A DNA stretch of 64,000 bases, taken from positions 1 to 64,000 of the forward strand of contig CAMLMH010000007.1 in the NCBI GenBank assembly GCA_946481315.1, written 5' to 3'. Under the pieces are notes generated by a model that saw nothing but the letters and a program-made list of their open reading frames with translations, ran no database searches and was not told where the DNA came from. This DNA is from an uncultured Bacteriovorax sp. (GTDB lineage: Bacteria > Bdellovibrionota > Bacteriovoracia > Bacteriovoracales > Bacteriovoracaceae). A program made the position numbers and the translations under genes. Shown piece after piece: positions 26,537 to 34,919 of this stretch (its first letter is position 1; each line of letters begins with the position of its first letter).

Positions 26537-28123
26537 ATGAGTAAAAAAAGCGGCGCCCTTCTGGTTGGTTTAGGAATATTTCTCAGTCGTATCGCAGGGC
26601 TGGTACGGGAGCGTGCGTTTGCTCACTATTTCGGAAACTCTGACGCCGGTGATGCGTTTAAAGCTGCACTTAAAATTCCCAATTTCTTACAGAATCTTTT
26701 TGGTGAAGGAGTTCTTTCTGCTTCATTCATTCCTGTCTATGCTGGTCTGCTGGCGCGCGAACATAACGATAAAAATCCTGATCATCCACTGGAAGCCGCC
26801 GAAGTAGCTTCGACCATCGGCAGTCTGATGTTTTTACTGACATCGGCCCTGGTTATCATCGGTGTTGTGCTTACACCTTTTCTGATCGATACAATAGCTC
26901 CTGGATTTTCCGGAGAAAAACGCCTGCTCACAATTAAACTGGTGCAGATTTTTTTTCCCGGAACCGGATTCGTTGTCATGTCCGCCTGGTGTTTGGGAAT
27001 TTTAAATTCTCACCGCCGCTTTTTTCTTTCTTACGTTGCTCCCGTCATCTGGAATTTATCTATCATTGGTGCACTTCTTCTTTATGGAAGCGGCAATACT
27101 CAATATGATCTGGCGATCATTGCGGGTTGGGGTCTGGTGATAGGAAGCTTTCTGCAATTTGCGATACAGGTTCCAACAACATTAAAACTGCTGAGGCATT
27201 TTAGGCCACGACTTCAGACAAAGTCATTGCATGTTCAGATTGTTCTGCGCAATTTTGTTCCGAGTTTTATTTCCCGTGGCGTCGTACAGGTCAGTGCTTA
27301 TATCGATAATATTCTGGCGAGTTTGCTTCCTACCGGTGCTGTCTCCGCATTAGCTTATGCTCAGACTTTGTATTTACTTCCGGTCTCCCTCTTTGGAATG
27401 AGTATTTCTGCTTCTGAGCTACCGGAAATGAGTTCGGTCCTGGGTTCACAAGAGGAAATTTATGTCAAACTGCGGGAGCGACTGCAAAGGGCACTGGAAA
27501 AGGTGGCTTTTTTTATTGTCCCTTCGGTCTGTGCATTTATTTTTTTAGGTGATGTCCTGGTAGCGGCCCTTTTTCAGACCGGTGCTTTCAAAACAGAACA
27601 AACTCATATTGTCTGGCTGGTTCTTATCGGATCAAGTGTTGGTCTGCTCGCTTCAACAATGGGCCGTCTCTACTCATCTACCTTCTTTTCTCTGAAAGAC
27701 ACAAAAACAACTCTCAATTTTGCCATCATCAGAATTGTTACGGCAACGATTCTGGGTTATACACTCGCCTTTTTAGTCATACCACGCTTTACCATCAACG
27801 AGCTTTATGCGACTGCCGGATTAACTCTGTCCTCCGGTATTTCCGGATGGATTGAATTCGCACTTCTGCGCCATAGACTGAATCAAAAAATTGGCCACAC
27901 TGGTATCAAACTTAGCTATTTAACAAAATTATGGATAGCGGCCCTTTGTGGAGCTTTCATTGGTTTTCTGATTAAAACTTTTGTTTCAACACCACATCCA
28001 GTCATCATGGCGGCACTTGTCTTCAGTGTTTACGGAGCAATTTATTTTATCTTGTCCGCGGCCATGAAAATTGAATTTGCCGGCCAGTTTATTAACCGTA
28101 TGACGAAAAAAATCCTGAGATAA
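26537..28123 (+). CDS. murJ: Lipid II flippase MurJ
   Basis: The 528-aa protein has 13-14 membrane spans. It starts with the MviN/MurJ signature 'GIFLSRIAGLVRERAFAHYF' and has the 'GEGVLSASFIPVY' and 'YIDNILASLLPTGAVSALAYA' segments that line the lipid II cavity. It moves undecaprenyl-linked peptidoglycan precursor across the inner membrane. Start ATG at 26537 has a weak ribosome site. marC follows after 2 bp. Confidence 0.93.
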   Translation: MSKKSGALLVGLGIFLSRIAGLVRERAFAHYFGNSDAGDAFKAALKIPNFLQNLFGEGVLSASFIPVYAGLLAREHNDKNPDHPLEAAEVASTIGSLMFLLTSALVIIGVVLTPFLIDTIAPGFSGEKRLLTIKLVQIFFPGTGFVVMSAWCLGILNSHRRFFLSYVAPVIWNLSIIGALLLYGSGNTQYDLAIIAGWGLVIGSFLQFAIQVPTTLKLLRHFRPRLQTKSLHVQIVLRNFVPSFISRGVVQVSAYIDNILASLLPTGAVSALAYAQTLYLLPVSLFGMSISASELPEMSSVLGSQEEIYVKLRERLQRALEKVAFFIVPSVCAFIFLGDVLVAALFQTGAFKTEQTHIVWLVLIGSSVGLLASTMGRLYSSTFFSLKDTKTTLNFAIIRIVTATILGYTLAFLVIPRFTINELYATAGLTLSSGISGWIEFALLRHRLNQKIGHTGIKLSYLTKLWIAALCGAFIGFLIKTFVSTPHPVIMAALVFSVYGAIYFILSAAMKIEFAGQFINRMTKKILR

Positions 28124-28125
28124 AA

Positions 28126-28770
28126 ATGGAACATGCTCTTAGTGACATTATCAAATTTTCAATCACGCTGATTTCCATTATTAATCCTCTGGGGGCCATT
28201 CCGGTGTTTCTCGGCTTTACTAAAAATCATCGCAATCTCAATATTAAGAACGTCACCAATACGTGTGCTATTGCAACAACAGTGACTATCATGATCAGCC
28301 TGGTATTTGGTCAGGGCATTTTGAATTTCTTCGGAATTTCTGTTGCTTCTTTTACAATCGGCGGCGGTTTGCTTCTCTTTACGATGGCCTTCAGTATGAT
28401 TTCTGCTCAGCAATCAACGACAAAAATTAACAATGAAGAAATGCGCTCATTTGATTTTGAAAGAGAGATTGGGATCATTCCTCTGGCCATACCACTACTC
28501 TCCGGTCCAGGTGCTATTTCCACCTCTATTATCCATTCCAAACAATTTCTCACTGTCACCCATTGGGTAGCCGGTACTGTCATGGTTTTGTTGATTGGAA
28601 TAATTATTAAAGTTATTTTGAGTTATGCAGAATTTATTGGTGAGAAGCTCGGTCAAATTGGTCTGAACGTCATGACACGAATTATGGGACTAATCCTCTT
28701 ATCAATGTCCATCGAAATGATTGCTACTGGGATTAAAGAAATACTACCAGTCTTAAAAGGTGCTTTTTAG
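28126..28770 (+). CDS. MarC-family integral membrane protein
   Basis: The 214-aa protein has six membrane spans typical of MarC/YchE: 'ISIINPLGAIPVFLGFT', 'FFGISVASFTIGGGLLLF', 'IIPLAIPLLSGPGAISTSI' and a last 'RIMGLILLSMSIEMIATGI'. The N-P-L-G and G-P-G-A motifs are conserved. The biochemical role of the family is unsettled; early claims of antibiotic-resistance function were not upheld. The start lies 2 bp after murJ, so the two share a transcript. Confidence 0.9.
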   Translation: MEHALSDIIKFSITLISIINPLGAIPVFLGFTKNHRNLNIKNVTNTCAIATTVTIMISLVFGQGILNFFGISVASFTIGGGLLLFTMAFSMISAQQSTTKINNEEMRSFDFEREIGIIPLAIPLLSGPGAISTSIIHSKQFLTVTHWVAGTVMVLLIGIIIKVILSYAEFIGEKLGQIGLNVMTRIMGLILLSMSIEMIATGIKEILPVLKGAF

Positions 28771-28842
28771 CTACTTCTACAATTAACAAATTCTTGACCA
28801 TTTCCTGATTAGACAAGTGTACCGGGCTTCATTACATTCTTG

Positions 28843-28870
28843 CCTGAGATGACATCGATTTTTTCTCAGG
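28843..28870 (+). promoter_or_regulatory. Leader hairpin overlapping the ribosome site of the 49-aa gene
   Basis: CCTGAGA (28843-28849) is perfectly complementary to TCTCAGG (28864-28870), with a 14-nt loop. The 3' arm contains the first half of the AGGAGG ribosome site (28868-28873), so folding would partly mask translation of the small gene at 28878. This is a candidate RNA-thermometer-like or protein-sensitive switch. Confidence 0.5.
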
Positions 28871-28877
28871 AGGTTCC

Positions 28878-29027
28878 ATGGAAAAGCAGGTACTCGCGAG
28901 ATTCTTAACTTTTTTTATGCGTTTCATTAAAAAAGAAACCAAAGAACTCTACTTTCATCTGGAAATGAAAAGACCACAAAACCTCGAGGAAAAAGAACTT
29001 TTAAAAAAGCTTCAACTCCACCTTTAA
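28878..29027 (+). CDS. Small protein, 49 aa, strong ribosome site
   Basis: The ATG at 28878 follows AGGAGGTTCC, one of the best ribosome sites in the window, and opens 49 codons ending QLHL. The peptide is amphipathic: a hydrophobic N-terminus ('VLARFLTFFMRFIKK') followed by a charged helix ('NLEEKELLKKLQ'). It may attach to the membrane surface. No homologue is recognised. It lies in a 316-bp gap between marC and the BI-1 gene; nothing else is seen there except a hairpin over its ribosome site. Confidence 0.7.
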   Translation: MEKQVLARFLTFFMRFIKKETKELYFHLEMKRPQNLEEKELLKKLQLHL

Positions 29028-29040
29028 AACAAGCTATAAT
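29011..29040 (+). promoter_or_regulatory. Candidate promoter of the BI-1 family gene
   Basis: A perfect TATAAT (29035-29040) lies 46 bp before the ATG, with TTCAAC (29011-29016) 18 nt upstream as a weak -35. It overlaps the end of the small gene. Confidence 0.4.
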
Positions 29041-29086
29041 ATCTCTGTTACAAGATTATTAAAGTCACATAACGGAGATTTAGTTT

Positions 29087-29803
29087 ATGGAAAAAAATCG
29101 TGGATATAGCGTTTTAGATGTTGAAGGACGCACAATCATAGCGGCCGGTTACATGACGAGAGTTTATCAATGGATGTCCATTGGTGTGCTTTTGACTGCG
29201 GCAATAGCCACAGTCGTTGGTAATAATGAACAATGGGCCATGACAGTTGTAACCAATAAAATTCTCTTCTGGGGATTAATCATCGCTCAGTTTGGTACCG
29301 TTATTGCTCTTTCTGCGGCAATTAACCGGATGAGTGTTGCAACGGCAACCGCTCTCTTTCTTGGTTACTCGGCCTTAACCGGGTTAACATTTTCAACTTT
29401 GTTTTTGGTTTATAATCTGGCCAGTATTCAGTCAGCTTTCTTTACAACGTCCGTAGGCTTTGCAGGACTGTCGGCCTTCGGTTATTTTACTAAAAAAGAT
29501 CTGGGACCAGTCGGATCATTCTGTACAATGGGTCTTTTCGGTATGGTTGGATATGCTCTTCTTTCAATGTTCTTTCCGGCCATGATGGGTGGAACTGCGG
29601 GGCTAGTTTACAGTTTAATCGGACTTTTAGTTTTTGCTGGTCTTACCGCTTATGATACTCAGGCAATTAAAATGATGGGGCTACAGGCCCGTAGTGATGA
29701 GGAACGCGGAAGAATGACAATTCTTGGTGCTCTGAAACTATATATGGATTTTATCAATCTCTTCCTGATTATTCTGCGCTTTTCTGGTGGAAGAAGAGAT
29801 TAA
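29087..29803 (+). CDS. Bax inhibitor-1 (BI-1/YccA) family membrane protein
   Basis: The 238-aa protein has seven membrane spans, beginning at 'VYQWMSIGVLLTAAIATVV' and including 'GYSALTGLTFSTLFLVY' and the family block 'GLLVFAGLTAYDTQAIK' near the C-terminus. The conserved Asp in 'AYDTQ' lies in the proposed pH-sensing pair. Bacterial members interact with the FtsH/HflKC protease (YccA) or act as calcium leak channels. A single-gene unit with its own promoter candidate and a terminator. Confidence 0.92.
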   Translation: MEKNRGYSVLDVEGRTIIAAGYMTRVYQWMSIGVLLTAAIATVVGNNEQWAMTVVTNKILFWGLIIAQFGTVIALSAAINRMSVATATALFLGYSALTGLTFSTLFLVYNLASIQSAFFTTSVGFAGLSAFGYFTKKDLGPVGSFCTMGLFGMVGYALLSMFFPAMMGGTAGLVYSLIGLLVFAGLTAYDTQAIKMMGLQARSDEERGRMTILGALKLYMDFINLFLIILRFSGGRRD

Positions 29804-29815
29804 CTTTTTTTTAAG

Positions 29816-29834
29816 GCCCCACTTTTTGTGGGGC
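29816..29834 (+). terminator. Rho-independent terminator of the BI-1 gene
   Basis: GCCCCAC-TTTTT-GTGGGGC, a perfect 7-bp stem, followed by TTTTCTTTTTTT. It lies 12 bp past the stop. Confidence 0.93.
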
Positions 29835-30020
29835 TTTTCTTTTTTTCTTAAGATATTCTCAAGTAACATTTCTTTTCCGTTATAATTCCTTCTTTTTATA
29901 TAACCTCTTCACGCTCCATTCATTTAGTAAACACTGATAATTTACAGCTTTTTCATATATCAAGCAGAATAATGCTCAATCCGAGAATTAATTAAAGATA
30001 AAAAAAGTGGAGACGGAATA

Positions 30021-31673
30021 ATGAAATACAAAAATTGGAGTTTATACAAAAAAATTTGGTCACTGATTGCGATCTTACTTATTTTAAGTGCGACTTCAGT
30101 TACCTATACTATTTATTCTCTTAAATCCATTCATTCTACTATCACTGTGCTTTCATCTGTTCATTATGAGGCGAGTGCGCTTTCCTCCCAGTTAACAGAC
30201 CAGCAACGTTTTATGGTTATACAGACCAGAAATTTACTTATTGAAAATGATAATAATAAACTTGGCGAGATAATTAAGAATTTTTCAGATGCAAGGAATA
30301 AGCAGGAAAAGATTTTTGTTAATATATTGCCTCTGCTGGACTCGGAAGCAAATGAAGAAATAAATAAGTACAGGACGGGACGTGAGAAGTGGTTTCCTTT
30401 GATTGATCAGGCCTATAAATTAAAATTGCAAGGCCAGACAGAAGAGGCAAAAAAAATAATTTTTACTGCTCAGACTGATATTCTCAATCCCATGCTCAAG
30501 AACCTGGAAAACATTCGCTCTCACACCGCAGTGGTAGCCTCTACTGCTGCTGAGGATGCGTCTGACCAGGTCAAAAAATCATCACTGATAGCCATTTTGT
30601 TAGGTATTTTGTCCGCAATACTTTCAACTTTAATAGCTTTTATTTTGATCAAAAATTTAAAATCATCCATTCAGAAAATTATCACGACACTGTCTGAAAA
30701 TTCCCGCAATGTGGCCAGTGCATCTTATCAAATTGCTTCAACAGCAGATGAATTGTCACAAGCAAGTACTGAACAGGCCGCTTCTCTTGAACAAACTTCA
30801 TCCTCTATTGAAGAAATGAATTCAATGGTGATGAAAAATTCTGAAAACGCAACCCGCGCTGCTGAGACGACAGCGGAGTCACGGGAACAAGCTTATGAAG
30901 GTCAAAAGGTGGTCAGTAAAATGATTATGGCCATGGGGGAAATCAATAAGAGTAATAATTTAATTATGGAGAGAGTTGAAAATAGCAATAAGCAGATCAC
31001 GGAAATTGTAGAAGTCATTAAAGAGATTGGTGCGAAAACTAAAATTATTAACGATATTGTTTTTCAAACCAAACTCCTGTCCTTTAATGCATCAGTTGAA
31101 GCAGCAAGGGCGGGAGAAGAAGGTAAAGGATTTGCAGTTGTTGCTGAAGAGATAGGAAATCTTGCAGCGATGAGCGGTAATGCGGCCAGAGAAATCAGTG
31201 AACTTCTCGATAGCAGCATCAACAGAGTCGAAGTTATAGTCAATGAAACCAAAACGAAAGTCAAAGAAGAGGTTAACTCTGGAATAGAAAAAGTAAGAAT
31301 CGGAACAGAAATTGCCAATCAGTGCGGTGAGCTTTTGAATACAATCGTAAAAGAAGTCAGTGAGATCTCAAAAATGGCCGAGGAAATTTCTATTGCCAGT
31401 AATGAACAGGCCCAAGGTGTAAATGAAATTTCAAAGGCCATCACTCAGCTTGATATTGTCACCCAACAAAACTCTGCTACCAGCGAAGAAACGGCCAGTG
31501 CTGCTGAAGAGCTTTCTGCCCAGGCAGAATCTTTAAATTCAGCTGTTCTTGAACTAGTGGCCGCTATTGAAGGTGATATAAACCAGGATCATAAAATTGT
31601 GGATTTGAAAAAACAGTCTTATCCCTCAATAGGTACGGACTCATGTGATTTCAGGACGAATGATGTGGGGTAA
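30021..31673 (+). CDS. Methyl-accepting chemotaxis protein
   Basis: The 550-aa receptor has TM1 (about 12-34), a periplasmic four-helix-bundle sensor (about 35-188), TM2 (about 189-211), a short HAMP-like linker and a long cytoplasmic signalling coiled coil. The hairpin tip is recognisable as '[19 protein letters not shown]' and '[15 protein letters not shown]', the CheW/CheA contact. No C-terminal CheR-binding pentapeptide is evident. The ribosome site is GGAGACGG. The ligand is unknown. No chemotaxis kinase or CheR/CheB gene stands beside it. Confidence 0.95.
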   Translation: MKYKNWSLYKKIWSLIAILLILSATSVTYTIYSLKSIHSTITVLSSVHYEASALSSQLTDQQRFMVIQTRNLLIENDNNKLGEIIKNFSDARNKQEKIFVNILPLLDSEANEEINKYRTGREKWFPLIDQAYKLKLQGQTEEAKKIIFTAQTDILNPMLKNLENIRSHTAVVASTAAEDASDQVKKSSLIAILLGILSAILSTLIAFILIKNLKSSIQKIITTLSENSRNVASASYQIASTADELSQASTEQAASLEQTSSSIEEMNSMVMKNSENATRAAETTAESREQAYEGQKVVSKMIMAMGEINKSNNLIMERVENSNKQITEIVEVIKEIGAKTKIINDIVFQTKLLSFNASVEAARAGEEGKGFAVVAEEIGNLAAMSGNAAREISELLDSSINRVEVIVNETKTKVKEEVNSGIEKVRIGTEIANQCGELLNTIVKEVSEISKMAEEISIASNEQAQGVNEISKAITQLDIVTQQNSATSEETASAAEELSAQAESLNSAVLELVAAIEGDINQDHKIVDLKKQSYPSIGTDSCDFRTNDVG

Positions 31674-31688
31674 GGTTTGGTTTTAAGA

Positions 31689-32858
31689 TTATCTAAGTAT
31701 TGCTGATAAAATTGACTGAATTTTTTCTGAATATTTCAGGGCCTCTGTATAGCTCATAAAGGGGGAAAAAGAAAAGCGTAACGCTGATCTTGAATCGTCT
31801 TTGGAATAACCCATTGCCATGAGGATTCGGTTTTCTTTAATAACACCTGAAGAGCAGGCAGAACCTGTTGAAAGATCCACTCCCTCCATATCAAATTTCA
31901 TGCTGACTGTTTCTGCTTTCAGCCCAGGTAAAACAACAAACATTGTATTTAAATTTCTCTCTCTTGCACTCATTCCGACGATTTCACCTCGTCCCTTTAT
32001 GGTTTCCAGAATTTTATGCTCAATGAATTCTTTCGCCTGTTTTAACTCCACACCAGAAAAATTAGATTCGTATTCTTCCAATGCTAGTTTCAGTGAATAA
32101 ACACCCAAAGCGTTCTCAGTACCGGCACGTCTGCTCCCTTGTTGTGTTCCCCCAACAATTAGCGGACTAAGCTCAATATTTTTCCGAACAAAAGTAAACC
32201 CTATTCCTTTAACGGCCCCAAATTTGTGACCTGAAAAAGTAAAGGCATCAAGTTCAGCAGGAAGCTCCTGCCAGTTAAGTGTTTTACCTACTCGCTGAAC
32301 GGCATCCACATGAATCAGGCAACTGGTAGCTTGTTTAATTTTTAAAGCTAGATCCCAAGGCCAGACGATACCGGTTTCATTATTAATCGATGTGAAATTC
32401 ATGACAGGCTGAGCGTCGTCTTTCATTGAATCAATCAGTAAATCCACATTCAATTCGCCATTCTTATCAACGCCAAAATATTTTACTTTATGGCCCAGTA
32501 ATTCCAGATCAGCTTTTAAATTAAAAACGGCTGCATGGTCTGTCTGTGAAAAGTAAAAGGTATAAGATTTCTTTTCTTTAAAACCAGCAAAGGCCAGACC
32601 TTTAAAGAAAGTATTAATTCCCTCTGAAGCTCCGGAATGATAGAGGAGGTCAAAATCATTTTTGGGTAAGGCAAACAGCTTAAAAAGATAATCAGTTGTC
32701 TGGTTGATAGCTTTACGAGAGTGACGTCCACTATGATGAAGGGAGGCGGGATTTCCAAATAAAAAATCCCCGCTTCCTAAAAAGTCGATGACCTTTGGGG
32801 AAAGCGGGGATGTAGCATTGTAGTCGAAATAGAAACGATTACTGATTGATCTCTCCAA
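31689..32858 (-). CDS. Cysteine desulfurase (IscS/NifS family)
   Basis: The 389-aa class V aminotransferase-fold protein has the N-terminal 'FYFDYNATSPL', the PLP Schiff-base Lys212 in 'FSGHKFGAVKG' and the catalytic loop Cys335 in 'STGSACSSGVI'. Its short S-A-C-S-S-G loop is the class I (IscS/NifS) type. It would remove sulfur from cysteine for Fe-S or tRNA thiolation. The start is TTG at 32858, inside the upstream rrf2 gene (20-nt overlap); no ATG is available upstream of the conserved N-terminus. No iscU or hscAB follows. Confidence 0.88.
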   Translation of the reverse strand: MERSISNRFYFDYNATSPLSPKVIDFLGSGDFLFGNPASLHHSGRHSRKAINQTTDYLFKLFALPKNDFDLLYHSGASEGINTFFKGLAFAGFKEKKSYTFYFSQTDHAAVFNLKADLELLGHKVKYFGVDKNGELNVDLLIDSMKDDAQPVMNFTSINNETGIVWPWDLALKIKQATSCLIHVDAVQRVGKTLNWQELPAELDAFTFSGHKFGAVKGIGFTFVRKNIELSPLIVGGTQQGSRRAGTENALGVYSLKLALEEYESNFSGVELKQAKEFIEHKILETIKGRGEIVGMSARERNLNTMFVVLPGLKAETVSMKFDMEGVDLSTGSACSSGVIKENRILMAMGYSKDDSRSALRFSFSPFMSYTEALKYSEKIQSILSAILR

Positions 32859-33351
32859 CTGGATTTCTAATCGCAGAAGTCATGATACCAGCTTGTGAAG
32901 CGTCAGTACCTTGGTTGATTCCTGCTTCAGTTTCAGTTTCTTTTGCTTTTCTTACCAGGTCCCCTAGTGAAGTAGTCGCAAGATATTCCTTCATGATGAT
33001 ACCAAGATTCATGAAGTAGTTTTTAGACAGGTGAAACTCTAGAGAGTTTGCTGCCTCTGCTTCACTACCAAGAATATCACGAGCAGGGTTGATGTTTTCA
33101 CCAACACAGTCAAGTACGTCTTTAATTGTAATCTGATCCATATTGCGAGCGAGAACATATCCGCCGCCTGGTCCTCTTACTGACTTAACTGCTTGACCAT
33201 TTCTCAGCTTTCTAAAAAGCTGCTCTAAATAATGTAGACTGATGTTTTGTCTTGTTGAAATTTCTTGAAGTCTTACAGGATTCCCATTTGAATGAGTCGT
33301 AAGATCCAGCATTGCTCTAACTGCGTAACGTCCTTTTGATGTAAGTCTCAT
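32839..33351 (-). CDS. Rrf2-family transcriptional regulator lacking IscR cysteines
   Basis: The 170-aa protein starts at ATG after GGAGGAAG and has the Rrf2 winged helix: 'RYAVRAMLDLTTHSNG', 'QEISTRQNISLHYLEQLFRKLR' and the wing 'VKSVRGPGGGYVLAR'. IscR holds its [2Fe-2S] cluster with three cysteines after the wing (about residues 92-104). Here that stretch ('NINPARDILGSEAEAANSLE') has none; one Cys ('LDCVG') lies before it. Position just ahead of a cysteine desulfurase still suggests regulation of sulfur or Fe-S genes. C-terminal tail is Thr/Ala/Gln-rich and longer than usual. Confidence 0.88.
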   Translation of the reverse strand: MRLTSKGRYAVRAMLDLTTHSNGNPVRLQEISTRQNISLHYLEQLFRKLRNGQAVKSVRGPGGGYVLARNMDQITIKDVLDCVGENINPARDILGSEAEAANSLEFHLSKNYFMNLGIIMKEYLATTSLGDLVRKAKETETEAGINQGTDASQAGIMTSAIRNPVGEINQ

Positions 33352-33712
33352 TGGTCTTCCTCCATAAAAAATCCAATTGATTCGGTCTAAGCTCGTAAAA
33401 AAATTCTTTTAGAAAATCGTGTGTCGTCTCTAAAGGGGGCTAATCCTTGCACCCTCAACAAAACTGATTCTCTTCTAAAAGAATCACTTCTACCAAGAAT
33501 AGTATGACGTGCGGGAAATAGAGAAGTCAACCAACAAAATTCTATTCTTTGTGTCTAACGTCTTGAAATCAAGATAATCTCGAGCGTCAAGATCGGGTGA
33601 TTTCCTAATAAAACCGATAGATTAGGTCCCTTGATCCAAGGCCTTTTATTGAGGAAAAAAAATTCTACTGAAGTGTTTTAATCGGCTAATTTTGCCCGCT
33701 TTCTTTTCGCGT
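33352..33712 (-). other. 361-bp gene-free leader of rrf2 with possible attenuator-like pairing
   Basis: No gene is seen. On the minus strand, which is the rrf2 leader, TTCTTTTAGAA (33483-33473) is fully complementary to TTCTAAAAGAA (33414-33404), and the latter is followed by a run of T, as in a terminator. The first arm can instead fold locally (GATTCTTTTAGAAGAGAATC region), an alternative that would free the second arm. A GC-rich hairpin sits inside the long loop. The half near tsaE (33600-33712) shows only a short CCTTG/CAAGG stem. Confidence 0.35.
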
Positions 33713-34138
33713 TTAGGAAATTTTGGAAAGATAAAATTGTCTGGTTTGATTGTCGTTGATTTCAATTTTGAGTTCGTAGTATTTAAATTCGTCGCCTATG
33801 ATTTTTTGCAGTTCTCTGAGATAAGGCATACCCCATTCAATGAGAAAATAATCTTTCTCCTCTAAATAAACAGGGATTTCCAGATAAATCAATTCTTCTT
33901 TTTTCTCTATTCTGTAGAGATCAGCATGCAAAATGTTGTCTACTTCGTTAATGATGGAATAGGTCGGACTACTGCCTTGCTTGTTCTCCAGAAAAAATTT
34001 AGTAAATGTTGTTTTCCCGGCGCCAACTACTCCATCGAGCAGAATAACACTTGGGGGCTCAATGACCTCTTTCATCTCTGAGGCGAGATTGGCGAGATCA
34101 GATTCTAAAACTTTTTTCCAGGCACGAACTAATGTCAA
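33713..34138 (-). CDS. tsaE: tRNA t6A biosynthesis ATPase TsaE
   Basis: The 141-142-aa protein has a P-loop 'GVVGAGKTTFTKFFL', the family 'SSPTYSIINEV' block, Walker-B-like 'LHADLYRIE' and the signature 'FLIEWGMPYLREL' (W-x-E-r). It binds ATP and works with TsaD and TsaB to make threonylcarbamoyl-adenosine on tRNA. The start is a TTG codon: two occur in tandem (34141 and 34138), and the second lies 7 nt after AGGA, which itself overlaps the pdxJ stop. It is the last gene of the cdaA-cdaR-glmM-pdxJ-tsaE run. Confidence 0.9.
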   Translation of the reverse strand: MTLVRAWKKVLESDLANLASEMKEVIEPPSVILLDGVVGAGKTTFTKFFLENKQGSSPTYSIINEVDNILHADLYRIEKKEELIYLEIPVYLEEKDYFLIEWGMPYLRELQKIIGDEFKYYELKIEINDNQTRQFYLSKIS

Positions 34139-34147
34139 CAAAAAATC

Positions 34148-34903
34148 CTATTTTAAGGGATACACTTCAAAAACATTTTTCAGGTTTTTAATAGTTGCCG
34201 AAAGACCATTAAACAATGCATGGCAAATGATCCAGTGGCCAATATTATACTCCTCAAAAATTTTTGATTCCAGCAATGGTTTAACACTCTCTTCGGTCAG
34301 ACCGTGGCCTGCATGAGTCGCTAATTTATTATTAGTCAAAAATTCTTTGGCAGCACGATATTGCTCAATATATTTACTTATATCATCGCCGTTAGCATGG
34401 GTACGTGCATACTCACCTGTGTGAATTTCAACTGCATCAACACCTAATTGAGTGGCACGAATGAGAACTTCGATTTTTGCTTCCAGGAAGAGAGAGATTT
34501 TAACATCTTTAATGGAGCTCTTGAGTTTGCGAACAGCTTCTTCGATGCGGATAAAATTCTGGTCATCTAAAAGATCGAGTCCGCCTTCAGTGGTTTTTTC
34601 TTCCCGTCTTTCAGGAACAAGACAGATCCATTCCGGCGATGAAGCGATGGCAATTTCTACAATCTCTGGATTGACTCCCATTTCAAGATTAAGTGGTTTT
34701 CCAAAACGTTTTGTCACCAGTCGAACTGCTTCAACATCTGTATCCTGAATATGGCGACGGTCTTCACGCAGATGAATCGTAATCTGATCAGCGCCATTTA
34801 ACAAAGAAACCTGAGCTGCATCGACGACACTTGGATATTCTTCTCCACGCGCCTGACGAAGGGTCGCTACGTGATCAATATTTACACCTAAACGAGGGAT
34901 CAT
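34148..34903 (-). CDS. pdxJ: Pyridoxine 5'-phosphate synthase PdxJ
   Basis: The start ATG at 34903 lies 8 nt after AGGAG, giving 251 aa. The PdxJ signatures are present: 'RLGVNIDHVATLRQARG' (with the conserved His for substrate), 'DQITIHLREDRRHI', 'CLVPERREEKTTEGGLD' and a C-terminal 'HAGHGLTEESVKPLLE'. It condenses 1-deoxyxylulose 5-phosphate with aminoacetone phosphate to pyridoxine 5'-phosphate, the final step of the DXP-dependent vitamin B6 route. It starts a few nt after the glmM stop. Confidence 0.95.
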   Translation of the reverse strand: MIPRLGVNIDHVATLRQARGEEYPSVVDAAQVSLLNGADQITIHLREDRRHIQDTDVEAVRLVTKRFGKPLNLEMGVNPEIVEIAIASSPEWICLVPERREEKTTEGGLDLLDDQNFIRIEEAVRKLKSSIKDVKISLFLEAKIEVLIRATQLGVDAVEIHTGEYARTHANGDDISKYIEQYRAAKEFLTNNKLATHAGHGLTEESVKPLLESKIFEEYNIGHWIICHALFNGLSATIKNLKNVFEVYPLK

Positions 34904-34919
34904 TTTAAACACTCCTAAA

